A stretch of DNA of 64,000 nt from Paenibacillus sp. JJ-100. GTDB taxonomy: Bacteria; Bacillota; Bacilli; Paenibacillales; Paenibacillaceae. Every line of letters begins with the position of its first letter. Positions within the stretch are counted from its first letter, which is position 1. The DNA lies in contig NZ_CAOJCM010000002.1 in assembly GCF_948329825.1 (NCBI RefSeq), positions 1,175,777 through 1,239,776 on the forward strand, written 5' to 3'. The translations under genes were made by a program, and so were the position numbers. This document shows, piece by piece, positions 48,455 through 58,177 of the stretch. The notes below the pieces were generated by a model, which was not told the origin of the DNA, did not search any database, and saw nothing but the letters and a program-made list of their open reading frames with translations.

Positions 48455-48474
48455 GAATGAAATGCATTTCATTC
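48455..48474. promoter_or_regulatory. Operator in lacI-type gene promoter
   Basis: A perfect 20-bp palindrome (GAATGAAATGCATTTCATTC), containing ATGAAATGCATTTCAT, 55 nt ahead of the regulator's start and overlapping a possible -35 for TATGAT near 48433. Matches the GH35 operators. Confidence 0.72.
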
Positions 48475-48484
48475 TACAAGCGGC

Positions 48485-49363
48485 TTAGCGCGTGAAAATA
48501 AACAACTTGCTGTCGGCATTCACCACTTGTGTGCCGTTGCTCAGTTGAACCAAGGGCGTATCCCAATGGGTATGCCCGCTGAACACAAGCTTCTCCGGCC
48601 CGGCCTCCAAGGCCTGCCGGATGAGCGGTTCACCCACAAGCCCAAGCTCGGCGATGCCCGGGCTTTGGTGCAAAAGCAAGCAATCCGGCTGCTGCTTCAG
48701 CAGCTTACGTACGGATTGCAGATAGGGCTCTGCCGGCAGCCGGTTCGGCTTGTCCGGCCTGCCGATGATGCCGCCAAGGCCCGCGATGCGCAGCTGTCGC
48801 GCCTTGGCGGCATGGGGCGCAAGGCCACCCGTTGGGGGGCCAGCGCTAATGATGGCAGCTGGGCCATCCATGCAATGGATGCCCTCGCTGTTGTGTAACC
48901 GATGAGCGTCTGCATCATCGGTTACATCATGGTTGCCGTGAACGCCGGCAACCCAGCCGAAGGCTGCCCTGAAGGCAAGCCAGACGGGAACCGGATTGCC
49001 ACTCGCTCCCCTTTTCCCGCGCAGGGCATACATATCTCCACATAACAGCACCCCCGTCTTCTGCGGATCAAGCTCAGGCCATTCCACCTCCATCAGCAGG
49101 CGAATATAGGCAGGCAGCATTTCACCTAACAGCTTGTCCGTAGAATCCGTGTCAGATGAGGCACCCAACTCCATCTCCGTTACAGGTATAATTCCCTGCA
49201 AATCTGAAGTGACAATCAGTGCATCTATGCCTTCTGGGAAACCACTTAATGTTCCATGGTAGATCGGAAGCTGAGCTTCAATGACCTCACCGCCAGGAAT
49301 CGAATTCAAATACGTATAATGTTCAATAGGTTCATTGTGCAGTAATCGTATTTTCAAATTCAT
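48485..49363 (-). CDS. Metallophosphoesterase (calcineurin-like)
   Basis: 292 aa. Motifs: CGDMYALRGKRG (GD), GVHGNHDV (GNHD) and FSGHTHWDTP (GHTH) give a dinuclear-metal phosphoesterase site; the first D-x-H is replaced by an ALIVTSDLQG-like segment. GGGGAG abuts the ATG at 49363, so initiation may use the TTG two codons later (6 nt spacing). The stretch about 48590-49020 is visibly richer in G+C than its neighbours. Substrate unknown. Confidence 0.85.
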   Translation of the reverse strand: MNLKIRLLHNEPIEHYTYLNSIPGGEVIEAQLPIYHGTLSGFPEGIDALIVTSDLQGIIPVTEMELGASSDTDSTDKLLGEMLPAYIRLLMEVEWPELDPQKTGVLLCGDMYALRGKRGASGNPVPVWLAFRAAFGWVAGVHGNHDVTDDADAHRLHNSEGIHCMDGPAAIISAGPPTGGLAPHAAKARQLRIAGLGGIIGRPDKPNRLPAEPYLQSVRKLLKQQPDCLLLHQSPGIAELGLVGEPLIRQALEAGPEKLVFSGHTHWDTPLVQLSNGTQVVNADSKLFIFTR

Positions 49364-49465
49364 CTCCCCTTTCCTTTATCTTATTTTACCTTCTAATCGG
49401 CAATTGTGGTCCATATATTAAATTGTAAGCGAATTCATTGGGAAACAAAGGAGTGTGACGACGCC

Positions 49466-49828
49466 ATGATCATTCAAGTGAGTCCGCAGGCAGAAGCAAG
49501 ACTGGTTGAACAACTGGGCGACCAGCCGGGCTTGTTCAAGTTGTTTTATGATACCGATGGTTGCGGTTGTGACGGAATTACGGTACTTCTGATCTTAAAT
49601 GAACGAGACAGTGATGACGTGTCTATTGAGGCAGGTTCACTTCCGTTTGTAATTAATAAGCAGCAGCAGATTTACTTTGAGCCCTGTTTACGTCTGCAAT
49701 CCGAAAATAACTTCCCTTCGTTCCGTCTGAGCAGTAATTCGATGATCTACGGAAGCAATATAAAGGTACATGATCTCCGGGAAGCAGCCAATGTAACATC
49801 TGAGTCTAAGGAGTGGTCTGTTAAGTAG
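49466..49828 (+). CDS. HesB/IscA-like Fe-S biogenesis family protein (YqkB-like)
   Basis: 120 aa from ATG 49466 (AAAGGAG upstream; the longer frame from 49406 lacks a site). Single Fe-S_biosyn-type domain: IIQVSPQAEARLVEQL, FKLFYDTDGCGCDGITVLL with two Cys, FEPCLRL with a third. Bacillus YqkB has the same plan and length. It may carry or repair iron-sulfur clusters; the canonical C-terminal C-x-C is not present, so the role is uncertain. Confidence 0.8.
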   Translation: MIIQVSPQAEARLVEQLGDQPGLFKLFYDTDGCGCDGITVLLILNERDSDDVSIEAGSLPFVINKQQQIYFEPCLRLQSENNFPSFRLSSNSMIYGSNIKVHDLREAANVTSESKEWSVK

Positions 49829-49866
49829 TCACTTTGCCTTTGTATGCTGTGTAGGAAAAAAACATT

Positions 49867-49904
49867 AAAAACCTCCTAATCTACTGTACTAGATAGGAGG
49901 TTTA
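49867..49904. terminator. Bidirectional terminator
   Basis: AAACCTCCTAATCT and AGATAGGAGGTTT pair around ACTGTACT; A- and T-rich flanks. It lies between the Fe-S-type gene and the convergent chemoreceptor. Confidence 0.8.
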
Positions 49905-49963
49905 CGTGTTTTAATGATAGAGAATTACATTTTCAAAGTTGGTTCTCCTTCATTCAATGCTTC

Positions 49964-52021
49964 TTAACTCGTTTTGAACTTGGCTGATTCCTCTGCCAGC
50001 TGTCTGGTCAACGCATCAATCGTCTGCACCAGTTCTGCCAGATGTTTGGTCATGCCGGACTGCTCCTCCATGGTCGCGGTAACTTCCTCGATGGATGCGG
50101 ATACTTCTTCTCCTGAAGCCGACAAGTTCTGCGCTGCACCGAGCACATCGTCTTTGTCGCGTTCAATGGACTCAATCTCCGCAGCGATGGCTTGTACCTG
50201 GTTCATCATGTTTTGCATATTGCGGGTAACAAAATTAAAGGTCTCTTTGGTTTGAGTAACACTGCTCTTATGCTGTTCCGCAATCGCTTCGATGGCCTGC
50301 ACACTCTGATTATTTTGCTCTACATGTCCAATCGTCTGCATCACGATCCGGTTAATATCTTCCGATTGCGCAGTAGTCTGTTCTGCCAGCTTGCGGATCT
50401 CGGAAGCTACCACAGCAAAGCCCCGTCCCTGCTCCCCGGCTCTCGCTGCCTCAATCGATGCATTCAGCGCAAGTAATTTAGTTTGATTCGCAATCTCGGT
50501 AATCGTGCTGGTGATCTGTTGAATCCCCGATGAACTCTCTGCGAGTTGAACCGTTATCTTGGAGATGTTATGAACCTCTGCTTCGTTCCGATCATTAACA
50601 GCAATAAGCGCATCGATGACTTCATGGTTATTGTGAAAAGCTTCCGTGATTTCATCTGCCTGAGTCATGACAGACTGAGACATCTCATTCACGCTGGCGA
50701 TTTTGCTGCCGACGTTCATAAATTTATCTACAATGGCCTCCGTATCATTCGCTTGTGATTCCATTGCACGAGATATTTCAAGCGCTGTCGCGGTTGTTTC
50801 GGTAATCGATGTCGATGTCTGCTGCGCAGATTGATCCAGCTCTGCCGTACTTGTATTCAGAACAGCAATCGATCCATTCATGCTCGAGATCAGCTGTCTG
50901 TTCCCCTCGGCCATGGTGTTGAAGCTGTCCGCCATTTCTTTGAATTCACCACTGTATTTCTCTTTCGCTTGTACCGTCAGATCGCCTTCCGCCAGCTGTT
51001 TAAACAGTGCGGTAATGGATGTAACAGGTTTGGTGATCACCCGTGAGAGCAGAATTCCAACGATGATTGAAAAGGCAAGAGAACAGAAAAGTACGATATA
51101 CATCTTATTCGCCATGCTGGTTAGTGGCTTATCCACATCTTTATAAGAATCCTCTACGATAATGGTCCAATCGGACACCGGTATTTTGGAATAAAATACG
51201 ACTTTCTCTTCATTGTTCAGGTCCCCCTGCTGTAATGTATCACTTGGGGCCAGATCGATCAGTGACTGATACTCCCCTGATTCCAGCTCTTTTCCTATTA
51301 CATCTGGATCTGCCGAATGATACATCACTTTACCCACTCGGTCCAAAACAATCACTTTACCTTCGTCATTAATCTTGACGTCCTGTAATTGGTTCACAAA
51401 AAATGAGGTGGATATTGTGGCGATCAGGATCCCATTCACTTGTTTGTTCTCATCATATATCGGAGAAGCAAACACAGTGCCAAGAGTACCCAGGGACTTC
51501 GATATAATCCCTTCACTGATAACCGGACGTCCTTTGATCGCTTCTTGGAAATAAGCTCGGTCCGCTCGATCGCCTCCCACTGTTTCTGGATCGTTCGCAG
51601 CAACCACCGTACCATTCCGATCAATCAGCATCATAACAACTGCACCCTCTATGCCTTCAAGGCTTTGGGCTAATATATCATTGGCCTCTTGGACAAGATC
51701 CTTATTTTTATCAAAAAATACGTTTGCGTCCTCCGTTTCATTCAACCTGCGAATGGCCAGCAAGTCTTCGAAGGCCTTGTGCTTGGTCATCAGGAATGCG
51801 GACTGTTCTGATAGGTGGAGGGCAGTGAATAACCCTGCTCCAATTCGATCCGAATTCGCACGAATCTCATCTTCACTTTTATCCTGGGTGATCCCTTCAG
51901 CCACCTTGTAACACAGCAGAGCCGTTACAGTCAATACGACACACACGAGAAGACTGATCATTAAGGGTAATTTGAGCCGATAAGACATGTTTCTTAGACG
52001 CTGCCCTGTTTTTGCAAACAT
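49964..52021 (-). CDS. Methyl-accepting chemotaxis protein with dCache sensor
   Basis: 685 aa. TM1 (~19-39), an extracellular double-Cache domain (~45-300; [56 protein letters not shown]), TM2 (~308-328), a HAMP domain ([20 protein letters not shown]) and an MCP signalling domain with tip [20 protein letters not shown]. dCache domains bind amino acids, organic acids or other small ligands directly. The -10-like TCCGATAT 55 nt upstream suggests SigD control. Confidence 0.93.
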   Translation of the reverse strand: MFAKTGQRLRNMSYRLKLPLMISLLVCVVLTVTALLCYKVAEGITQDKSEDEIRANSDRIGAGLFTALHLSEQSAFLMTKHKAFEDLLAIRRLNETEDANVFFDKNKDLVQEANDILAQSLEGIEGAVVMMLIDRNGTVVAANDPETVGGDRADRAYFQEAIKGRPVISEGIISKSLGTLGTVFASPIYDENKQVNGILIATISTSFFVNQLQDVKINDEGKVIVLDRVGKVMYHSADPDVIGKELESGEYQSLIDLAPSDTLQQGDLNNEEKVVFYSKIPVSDWTIIVEDSYKDVDKPLTSMANKMYIVLFCSLAFSIIVGILLSRVITKPVTSITALFKQLAEGDLTVQAKEKYSGEFKEMADSFNTMAEGNRQLISSMNGSIAVLNTSTAELDQSAQQTSTSITETTATALEISRAMESQANDTEAIVDKFMNVGSKIASVNEMSQSVMTQADEITEAFHNNHEVIDALIAVNDRNEAEVHNISKITVQLAESSSGIQQITSTITEIANQTKLLALNASIEAARAGEQGRGFAVVASEIRKLAEQTTAQSEDINRIVMQTIGHVEQNNQSVQAIEAIAEQHKSSVTQTKETFNFVTRNMQNMMNQVQAIAAEIESIERDKDDVLGAAQNLSASGEEVSASIEEVTATMEEQSGMTKHLAELVQTIDALTRQLAEESAKFKTS

Positions 52022-52076
52022 GTACTGCCACCATCCATCCTCTTTGGGTTGAACCCATTAATATTTGATATTTTAA

Positions 52077-52084
52077 ATATCGGA
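52077..52084 (-). promoter_or_regulatory. SigD-like -10 of dCache chemoreceptor
   Basis: TCCGATAT on the minus strand, identical to the element before the first chemoreceptor. Fourteen bases upstream there is GAAA in place of TAAA, so this is a weaker match. Confidence 0.4.
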
Positions 52085-52274
52085 TTTCCCAAATTGTTTT
52101 TCGAGTTAAAAGAGCGCTTGCAAAAAAATAATTTTGGATTATGCGGAAAAAAGTAGGTCAAAAGCCTTTTCATATGCTTAGTAAAACCGGACTTTTGGTT
52201 AATACAAAATATAACATCTGAATTGTAAAATGGTAGGATAACCTGTTGTTTGAAGAAAGGAACGATTATTCAAC

Positions 52275-52685
52275 ATGAAAATGCCCACTTTATTAAATGT
52301 CATCCGTGCGCTTCTTGGATTGCAATCTATTCTCATTGGATTCTCCATCATATTCCTGATTCCGGAGATCATCAGTAAAAGTCCAGATTACCCCGCGTAT
52401 CCACTATTTGATCAGATTGCCTATTACGCTAATATAGCACTTCGAATAATTTTTACTCTGGCACCCCCACTCTTGACGCTCATGTATATCTCAGGGCCAA
52501 GCTATAAGATGACGATTACGTTTATGTGCGTGACGCTGTTCTTCATGATTGTGTTTATTCCCAATGCACTCGTCCTGCTGAACCTGTTCATGCTGCTCAC
52601 ACTGCTGCTCCACAAGCCCAGCAAAATGTATCTGAAACAAGAAGGACCTTCCCGAGATTACTCGCAAAAGGACCTTCAATTATAG
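52275..52685 (+). CDS. Small four-helix membrane protein, unknown
   Basis: 136 aa with four hydrophobic segments (~8-28, ~48-68, ~80-98, ~100-112) and a basic C-terminal tail. AAAGGAAC upstream is a moderate ribosome site. No family recognised. A strong terminator follows ~75 nt later, supporting expression. Confidence 0.7.
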   Translation: MKMPTLLNVIRALLGLQSILIGFSIIFLIPEIISKSPDYPAYPLFDQIAYYANIALRIIFTLAPPLLTLMYISGPSYKMTITFMCVTLFFMIVFIPNALVLLNLFMLLTLLLHKPSKMYLKQEGPSRDYSQKDLQL

Positions 52686-52757
52686 ATTGGATATACTCAC
52701 TGGACAATGAGATCGAGACTATATCTTGCAAGCTCGCCAGCTTGTATAAACAACGAA

Positions 52758-52790
52758 AGATCCTGCCAACAAAAGCGGCAGGATCTTTTT
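52758..52790. terminator. Terminator
   Basis: AGATCCTGCC-aacaaaagc-GGCAGGATCT followed by TTTT on the plus strand. It terminates the membrane-protein gene, and the opposite strand may serve the amidohydrolase operon. Confidence 0.82.
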
Positions 52791-52892
52791 GTAAGAATAT
52801 TTATAACAAACTGAGAATAGTTGAACATACGTGTCAGCGTTCCATAAGATCAATCAGAGCTGATTCTCACTGCTTCAATCCTTGGTTAACCA

Positions 52893-53771
52893 TTAACCAA
52901 GCTCCGTAATTCGCTGTCTTATGCGCGGGAATAGGCCAAGGGCATTCTCGTAAAACACGTTCTCATGATGTTGCTCCGGCACGAGCCTGCGAACAAAATC
53001 AGCGTATAGATCAATAGGTGCCAGCGGCCAGTCCGTGCCAAACAGCATTTTCTCATAATGATCGGAATAGACCAAAGCCCTGCGAAAATGATCCATGAAC
53101 AGCGGTTCGTTCATAAAGCGTTCGAAGTGCGGGCGATCTCCGACGACAAGCCCTGATAGATCCGCATACACGTTAGGATTCTTCGCCACCACCTCAGCCG
53201 CATCCATCACCCAGGGATCACCGAGATGGCAGATCATGAAGTTAACGCCGCGCTGTTGCAAGGCTAGCTCGTCCACCGTCAGTGGATGCGAATATTTGAG
53301 CAGCCCGTTCATCGAGTAGGTATCTCCCGTATGGATAACCACAGGTAGATTGTATTTTGCCGCCAGTTCATAGACTGGAGTGTAGATTCGGTCATACACA
53401 TAGTGATGATAGTATCCGGCATACAGCTTGATTCCCGCGACTTCAGGGGATTGCAGTCTCGCCTCGATCCGGTCCAACTCCTCCTGAGCCTGCTTGCCTT
53501 CAAGCCGATTCGGATTAATGCCTACACATTCCATCAGAAACGATGGAACCTGCTCTTCCAGATCCAGCCCCATCGGGTTAGGCGAACTGGAGTCCGGGAA
53601 TGCCCCCTTCGTCTGCTCGCTTACGCCCATACCTATGCCAAGGATGACATCATTTCGGTCAAATTCCGCCTTGAGACCAGCTGCGCTGTAGTCTACTTTG
53701 GACAGGTCAATGGCGGTACGGTGAAAGCTGTCAATATCTGATAGATGAATATGAATATCAATGATGGGCAT
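52893..53771 (-). CDS. Amidohydrolase-2 family TIM-barrel hydrolase
   Basis: 292 aa. Metal-site motifs of Amidohydro_2 enzymes: N-terminal IIDIHIHLSD (H-x-H), GIKLYAGYYHH, VVIHTGDTYS, MICHLGDPWVMD, and C-terminal LFGTDWPLAP (the catalytic Asp). Related proteins decarboxylate or hydrolyse aromatic and cyclic compounds. Its start overlaps the end of the 1103-aa gene by 14 nt, so the two are translated together and probably share a pathway. Confidence 0.87.
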   Translation of the reverse strand: MPIIDIHIHLSDIDSFHRTAIDLSKVDYSAAGLKAEFDRNDVILGIGMGVSEQTKGAFPDSSSPNPMGLDLEEQVPSFLMECVGINPNRLEGKQAQEELDRIEARLQSPEVAGIKLYAGYYHHYVYDRIYTPVYELAAKYNLPVVIHTGDTYSMNGLLKYSHPLTVDELALQQRGVNFMICHLGDPWVMDAAEVVAKNPNVYADLSGLVVGDRPHFERFMNEPLFMDHFRRALVYSDHYEKMLFGTDWPLAPIDLYADFVRRLVPEQHHENVFYENALGLFPRIRQRITELG

Positions 53772-56700
53772 TGGCGGCCTCCTCTGTGGTAGTTGTCGTT
53801 ACAAATTTCAGTTTCAACAGCTCATGTATATCCGCCGAATTAAGCGTAAAGCGTCCCAGGACAAGATAAGTCGGCTGTGACCAGACGGTCTCCCCGTCTT
53901 TTATCGTAAGCACATGGGATACGTTATGCCCCGTCACCAGATTGTTGGCAAACGCCCAAGCATTCTGATCCGGATAACGGTTCACCGCATGCAGCATGTT
54001 TTGACGTGAAACGGACCCTATTCGGAAAAGGTCCCGGACAGACAGACCGATGTCTACCTTGCCCAGCGGGAATCGATCCTCGCTCGGTTGCTCAATCCAG
54101 CCCTCTGTATACTGATCCGATGGTTTGAAGAAACGCCCTTCGGTAAGTGTATAATTCGTCCGTACATGACCACTTTTGTTGGTTACAGCAAGCAAGGTAC
54201 ACAGCACAGGAACACCGGGTAACATCAGATAATGCTGGTGAACTGTCATTCCCCGATTCGCTTCATGCTTGTCGATGCATGTGGTCACCCGCATGCCTTT
54301 CCACACATTGCCGAATTGATCCTTTTGCTCCGACCAGGATATACTGGTGTGCTCCAGTTGGCGACTGAATCCGTTCATTCCGGGAATATCGACAAACATT
54401 CCGCCGTACCAAGGATTCCACCACGATCGAGGTGAAGGCTCAGGATACGAGCTGTCCAGCCACTCCTCTCCCTGAACTCGAAGAGAGTGTACAACACCGA
54501 CGAATGACGGATCGGCTGAGATAGATAACACGCCATTATTCACGGTGTATAGCATTCTCGACTCTGCTGCTCCCTCTTCAATCACTTGCTGCACTTCTGA
54601 TCTTGTCTGAGGGAACCAGAGCGCGGTTCTTTCCTGAATTCGATCCTCTCCCCTATATACGCTACGTATTTTCCAGCCGGTAATGTTCTCATGACGGTCG
54701 TGAAGTGCGAGAGGATCAGGGTGGTCAGCAGAGGAGGACTGTTGTTTATCAGGGCGATTCGCTACTTCGTTTTGTATCGGTTCCCCTGTTATTTCCGATG
54801 TCGTTCCCTCTACGTTCTCTAGTTCGGTCGCAGTTGCGGAGTCCTTAGGCGAAACCTTCAGCATGGCCGAGTCCAGATGCTCTGCCGCGTCAAATTCCAT
54901 CGTACGCGCCTTCATCTCTGGTGTACCGCCTTGCTGTAAGTGCAGTTCCCATGTACCGGCAAGCGGCACAAGCTTATGTTCGGCTAATTCAACCTGAAGC
55001 TCATCGGGAGCAAAAAGATTCCCCCCATTCAGCGTCACATCTAGATGGCTGTCCAGCATAGGAATCGTTGTACTCGGCTGTTTACGGGCATATGCACGGA
55101 AGTCGGACCACTTCGCAAACGTATTGAGCGCAAACACCGTGTCCTTCGTACGTGCCACTCCTCCTGCCTCCAAGCATCCAAGCTCATGCTGTAACCCCAG
55201 TGTATATTCCGGCTTAATGAGCTTCAACGAAGGGTCCCAATAGATACCACACGTCCCGTACTCTTCTTGGCAGAACAACCAGTTCTCCGTAATCTGTCCA
55301 CTATCCCAGTGGTTTGGATCACCTGCGTAGTCATCCCCCATATCCACAAAACGACCTTGGTATGGGAGAATAAGCCCGTTGCCGTAGAACCCAAAGTTAT
55401 TCATCAGGAAGAGTTCTTCTTCCCATGTGGTGTCACTTGTATTCTCAACTTCATGAGAGAAAACAGCAATTCCGCTGGCAGACAGCTTAACAATCGTCTT
55501 GAGCAGGAGCCCCGGGAAATTTGCCAATTCATAGATGGCCTCAAAAACCTGATGGTTCCCCTCAGCATAAATTTTTACTTCCTTCGGTTCTTTCTTGGAC
55601 AGCTCGTCCGAGTATGGTTTTCCAAGCTTCGGATAAGTCCACCAGAAGGAGTGACGTGATCCCGGATATTCAATCCACATCACATTATCATGTTTGTTCA
55701 TATGGAGGGAGTAACCACCGTTGACCGCGATCCATTGACCGTTCACCTCTCCACCATATCGTCCTTCTATTCCCTTCATCAGCACAGAGAGTTTTTTTGT
55801 AAAAAGAACCTCGGATCTCCCCGCCGGAACAGCGGTAATCTCCACATCTTGTGCGTATATGCCATACGTATGCAGTGTAAACGGAACAGGTACAGCTCGT
55901 TTGCCCTTCGCTGGCAACGTAAAGCGTAGCGTACGCTCCGTCCATTCCAGAATCTCTCCTGCCGGAAGTTCCATACAAAACTCTGTTTCGACATCTACAT
56001 TGTTTTCCACGTTCAGGATCAGCTCTGCCGGGATACCCGGATACAGCTCCTTCACGGGTAACACAGGTGTGATCTTGGCTGGAAATTTTGGAGCAATGCC
56101 GAGCTGGAACTGAGCTTTCTTACCGCCTATAAGCCAGGCGCTGCGAACGACCGGATGCGTTTTGCTCTTGTCCTGTTCCTCTGTCACCGGATCGAGGTGA
56201 AATTCTCCCTCCACCGTGATCGATTCGCCAGGTTGAACCGTATGCACGGTATTCAGCGCGAATCGGATATTTTTGTCATCCTGCCCTTCGATCTTGATTT
56301 CAAGATCGGAAGCCGATTTATTTTGGATATGATAACGCACGGGATAACTGGAACCAAACACCAGACCATGGTGGTCGACTTCGGTGTGGATTTCGTAATC
56401 CGGCGTTTCGAGAGCGGCCAAGCCGCGGCCTGTTTTTTCAAAAGTTGCCCGAAGGGATATATCTTCTTTTTCCCATGTATAATCAAAGAAATCAAACCCG
56501 TTCTCCTCACGTCCATCCGGCTCAATCACAAGCTCACGGGTGCTGTCGGCATACCAATCCAACGTTTCGAAATAAGAGGCAAGTGCCTCCGTTTGTAAAA
56601 CAGTCGGAATGAAATTCATGAGGTGCACACTTTCATCCTTTTTCTCCCAAAAGAATCCACATTTCTTGTACATCGGCACCGCCTTGGTATTCCCTGCCCA

Positions 56701-57069
56701 AGTGAACAGATCCAGGCGCGGCCATCCCGCCTCCACCGTTTTCTCCACAGCTTTTAGAATCAGATTGCGGCCAATCTTATAACCGTGGTAATCCGGGCGT
56801 ACGTTAAGTAGCGGAACATATAGTGCATTTTCGTCAAAACGATAGTGAGCAAAGCTGCAAAAACCGACAACCTCTTCATCATGAACAGCCAGAAATACGT
56901 GCAGATTGGAGGTGTTCTCCATCTCTTGGCGAATCGTCGCCTCCGTTCTCTGACTTGTCCCTCCTCCCCAGCTCTCATTGCTACGGTTCCACATATCTGC
57001 CAGGCTGGCGGCGTAAGAAGCATCGTATTCCACAATACGAATCTGATTCGTGCTGGATTGTACACTCAT
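53758..57069 (-). CDS. 1103-aa fusion: GNAT acetyltransferase plus large beta-rich region
   Basis: Residues 1-155 are a GNAT domain (RIVEYDASYAASLADMWNRS, EEVVGFCSFAHYRF, LLNVRPDYHGYKIGRNLIL with the acetyl-CoA loop, NTKAVPMYKKCGFFW). About 160-480 looks like two to three Ig-like sandwiches (YPVRYHIQNKS, AELILNVENNVDVE). From ~480 to 1100 there is a region resembling galactose-mutarotase/supersandwich folds (WIAVNGGYSLHMNKHDNVMW, SRHSFWWTYPKLGKPY, FLMNNFGFYGNG, WWNPWYGGMFVDIPG), interrupted by a Ser/Glu/Thr-rich insert (~740-800). No signal peptide, so cytoplasmic. Function unknown; coupled to an amidohydrolase. Confidence 0.82.
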   Translation of the reverse strand: MSVQSSTNQIRIVEYDASYAASLADMWNRSNESWGGGTSQRTEATIRQEMENTSNLHVFLAVHDEEVVGFCSFAHYRFDENALYVPLLNVRPDYHGYKIGRNLILKAVEKTVEAGWPRLDLFTWAGNTKAVPMYKKCGFFWEKKDESVHLMNFIPTVLQTEALASYFETLDWYADSTRELVIEPDGREENGFDFFDYTWEKEDISLRATFEKTGRGLAALETPDYEIHTEVDHHGLVFGSSYPVRYHIQNKSASDLEIKIEGQDDKNIRFALNTVHTVQPGESITVEGEFHLDPVTEEQDKSKTHPVVRSAWLIGGKKAQFQLGIAPKFPAKITPVLPVKELYPGIPAELILNVENNVDVETEFCMELPAGEILEWTERTLRFTLPAKGKRAVPVPFTLHTYGIYAQDVEITAVPAGRSEVLFTKKLSVLMKGIEGRYGGEVNGQWIAVNGGYSLHMNKHDNVMWIEYPGSRHSFWWTYPKLGKPYSDELSKKEPKEVKIYAEGNHQVFEAIYELANFPGLLLKTIVKLSASGIAVFSHEVENTSDTTWEEELFLMNNFGFYGNGLILPYQGRFVDMGDDYAGDPNHWDSGQITENWLFCQEEYGTCGIYWDPSLKLIKPEYTLGLQHELGCLEAGGVARTKDTVFALNTFAKWSDFRAYARKQPSTTIPMLDSHLDVTLNGGNLFAPDELQVELAEHKLVPLAGTWELHLQQGGTPEMKARTMEFDAAEHLDSAMLKVSPKDSATATELENVEGTTSEITGEPIQNEVANRPDKQQSSSADHPDPLALHDRHENITGWKIRSVYRGEDRIQERTALWFPQTRSEVQQVIEEGAAESRMLYTVNNGVLSISADPSFVGVVHSLRVQGEEWLDSSYPEPSPRSWWNPWYGGMFVDIPGMNGFSRQLEHTSISWSEQKDQFGNVWKGMRVTTCIDKHEANRGMTVHQHYLMLPGVPVLCTLLAVTNKSGHVRTNYTLTEGRFFKPSDQYTEGWIEQPSEDRFPLGKVDIGLSVRDLFRIGSVSRQNMLHAVNRYPDQNAWAFANNLVTGHNVSHVLTIKDGETVWSQPTYLVLGRFTLNSADIHELLKLKFVTTTTTEEAANAHH

Positions 57070-57451
57070 GTTCTGCTCTCCTTCTCTATATGTATAGGAT
57101 GGTCTTCATGAACACTCACAGGTCTTCATCTGATCGCTGTAGCAAGTATCCAGTTTTTATGTAGTAGACTAGTGATAGTTTTATCATACTATATTTGGAA
57201 ACATAATCAGAGTTTTCTTTTCCATAGATTCATACCGACTCAAGAACAATTGTAGGTAAAAAAAGAAACCTTAGACCCTGTTGATCCGTATCAATCAAGT
57301 GGCTCTCAAGGTTATGTATGGGGTAACATATCGAGTGGTAACACGCTAATTAACTATTCTGTAAGTTTTGACAAGCTCTATTCGTACTTGGTACTCTGGA
57401 TAGAGAAGATTTTATTTATATCAAAAACAGATAGATTTGTGGAGGGAAAGC
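57070..57451. other. Intergenic region with promoter of DedA gene and possible coding debris
   Basis: A DedA promoter candidate is TTGACA (57368-57373), an 18-nt spacer and TACTCT (57392-57397). An open plus-strand frame without a start codon (57255 onward; ...DPYQSSGSQGYVWGNISSGN...) looks protein-like and may be the remnant of a secreted protein; it runs into the DedA gene out of frame. Confidence 0.4.
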
Positions 57452-58045
57452 ATGACGGAGTGGATCACGCAATTTATACTTTTCTTTAAAGATTTGTCGT
57501 ACGGGGGCCTTGTGATTGCCTTATCCTTCGAATTTGTCCCTGCTGAACTCGTTCTGCCTATGGCAGGTTATTGGGTGTACCTGGGCGATATGAAACTATG
57601 GCTGGCTATTCTCGCAGGAACGGTAGGCGGAACGTTTGGCCCTCTGACACTATATGCACTGGGGCGTTACGGCGGCAGACCGATGGTCGAGAAATTTGGT
57701 AAATACTTTTTAATTCGCCCACACCATGTGGAAGCTTCCGATAAATTTTTCGAAAAATACGGCAGTGGGGTCGCGTTCTACGGACGCTTTGTGCCGGGCA
57801 TTCGAACCGTCATCTCCATTCCATGTGGTATGGCGAAGATGAACGTGTTCAAATTCAGCATCTTTACGTTTCTAGCCATGCTTCCGATCACATCCATATA
57901 CGTCTACCTCGGTTACAAACTGGGGGCACAATGGGAAGAAGTCGGTGAAGTTGTTAAACCGTATGTGATCCCGGCAGGCATGATCTTCCTGATTGGATTT
58001 GGTATGTACATGCTGTTGAAACGTTGGAAAAAAAGAACCGTTTAG
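57452..58045 (+). CDS. DedA-family membrane protein
   Basis: 197 aa from ATG 57452 (GGAGGG 6 nt upstream). Motifs: FEFVPAELVLPMAGYW (F-x-P-x-E type loop), GGTFGPLTLYALGRYGG, and the re-entrant FYGRFVPGIRTVISIPCGMA (G-R-F-x-P-x-x-R). Four to five hydrophobic segments. DedA/PetA proteins of Firmicutes flip phosphatidylethanolamine, and UptA-type members flip undecaprenyl phosphate; which applies cannot be told. Single gene. Confidence 0.92.
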   Translation: MTEWITQFILFFKDLSYGGLVIALSFEFVPAELVLPMAGYWVYLGDMKLWLAILAGTVGGTFGPLTLYALGRYGGRPMVEKFGKYFLIRPHHVEASDKFFEKYGSGVAFYGRFVPGIRTVISIPCGMAKMNVFKFSIFTFLAMLPITSIYVYLGYKLGAQWEEVGEVVKPYVIPAGMIFLIGFGMYMLLKRWKKRTV

Positions 58046-58066
58046 AAGTAAGAGAAGTGAGAGATG

Positions 58067-58104
58067 AAAAGCCCCGACGATCGTGAGGATCGGCAGGGCT
58101 TTTG
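58067..58104. terminator. Bidirectional terminator
   Basis: AAAAGCCCcGACGATC and GATCGGCAGGGCTTTT pair; it separates the DedA gene from the convergent MFS gene. Confidence 0.82.
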
Positions 58105-58177
58105 TTTCGTTTCGGAGATATGAGAAGTTGGGATCGAAACAATCTCTTCATCTGTTGAAGAACGGATTACCGGAATC

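Noticed and set aside
56155..56598. 147-codon frame opposite the GNAT fusion
   Set aside because: Antisense shadow; the fusion frame is continuous and has GNAT motifs.
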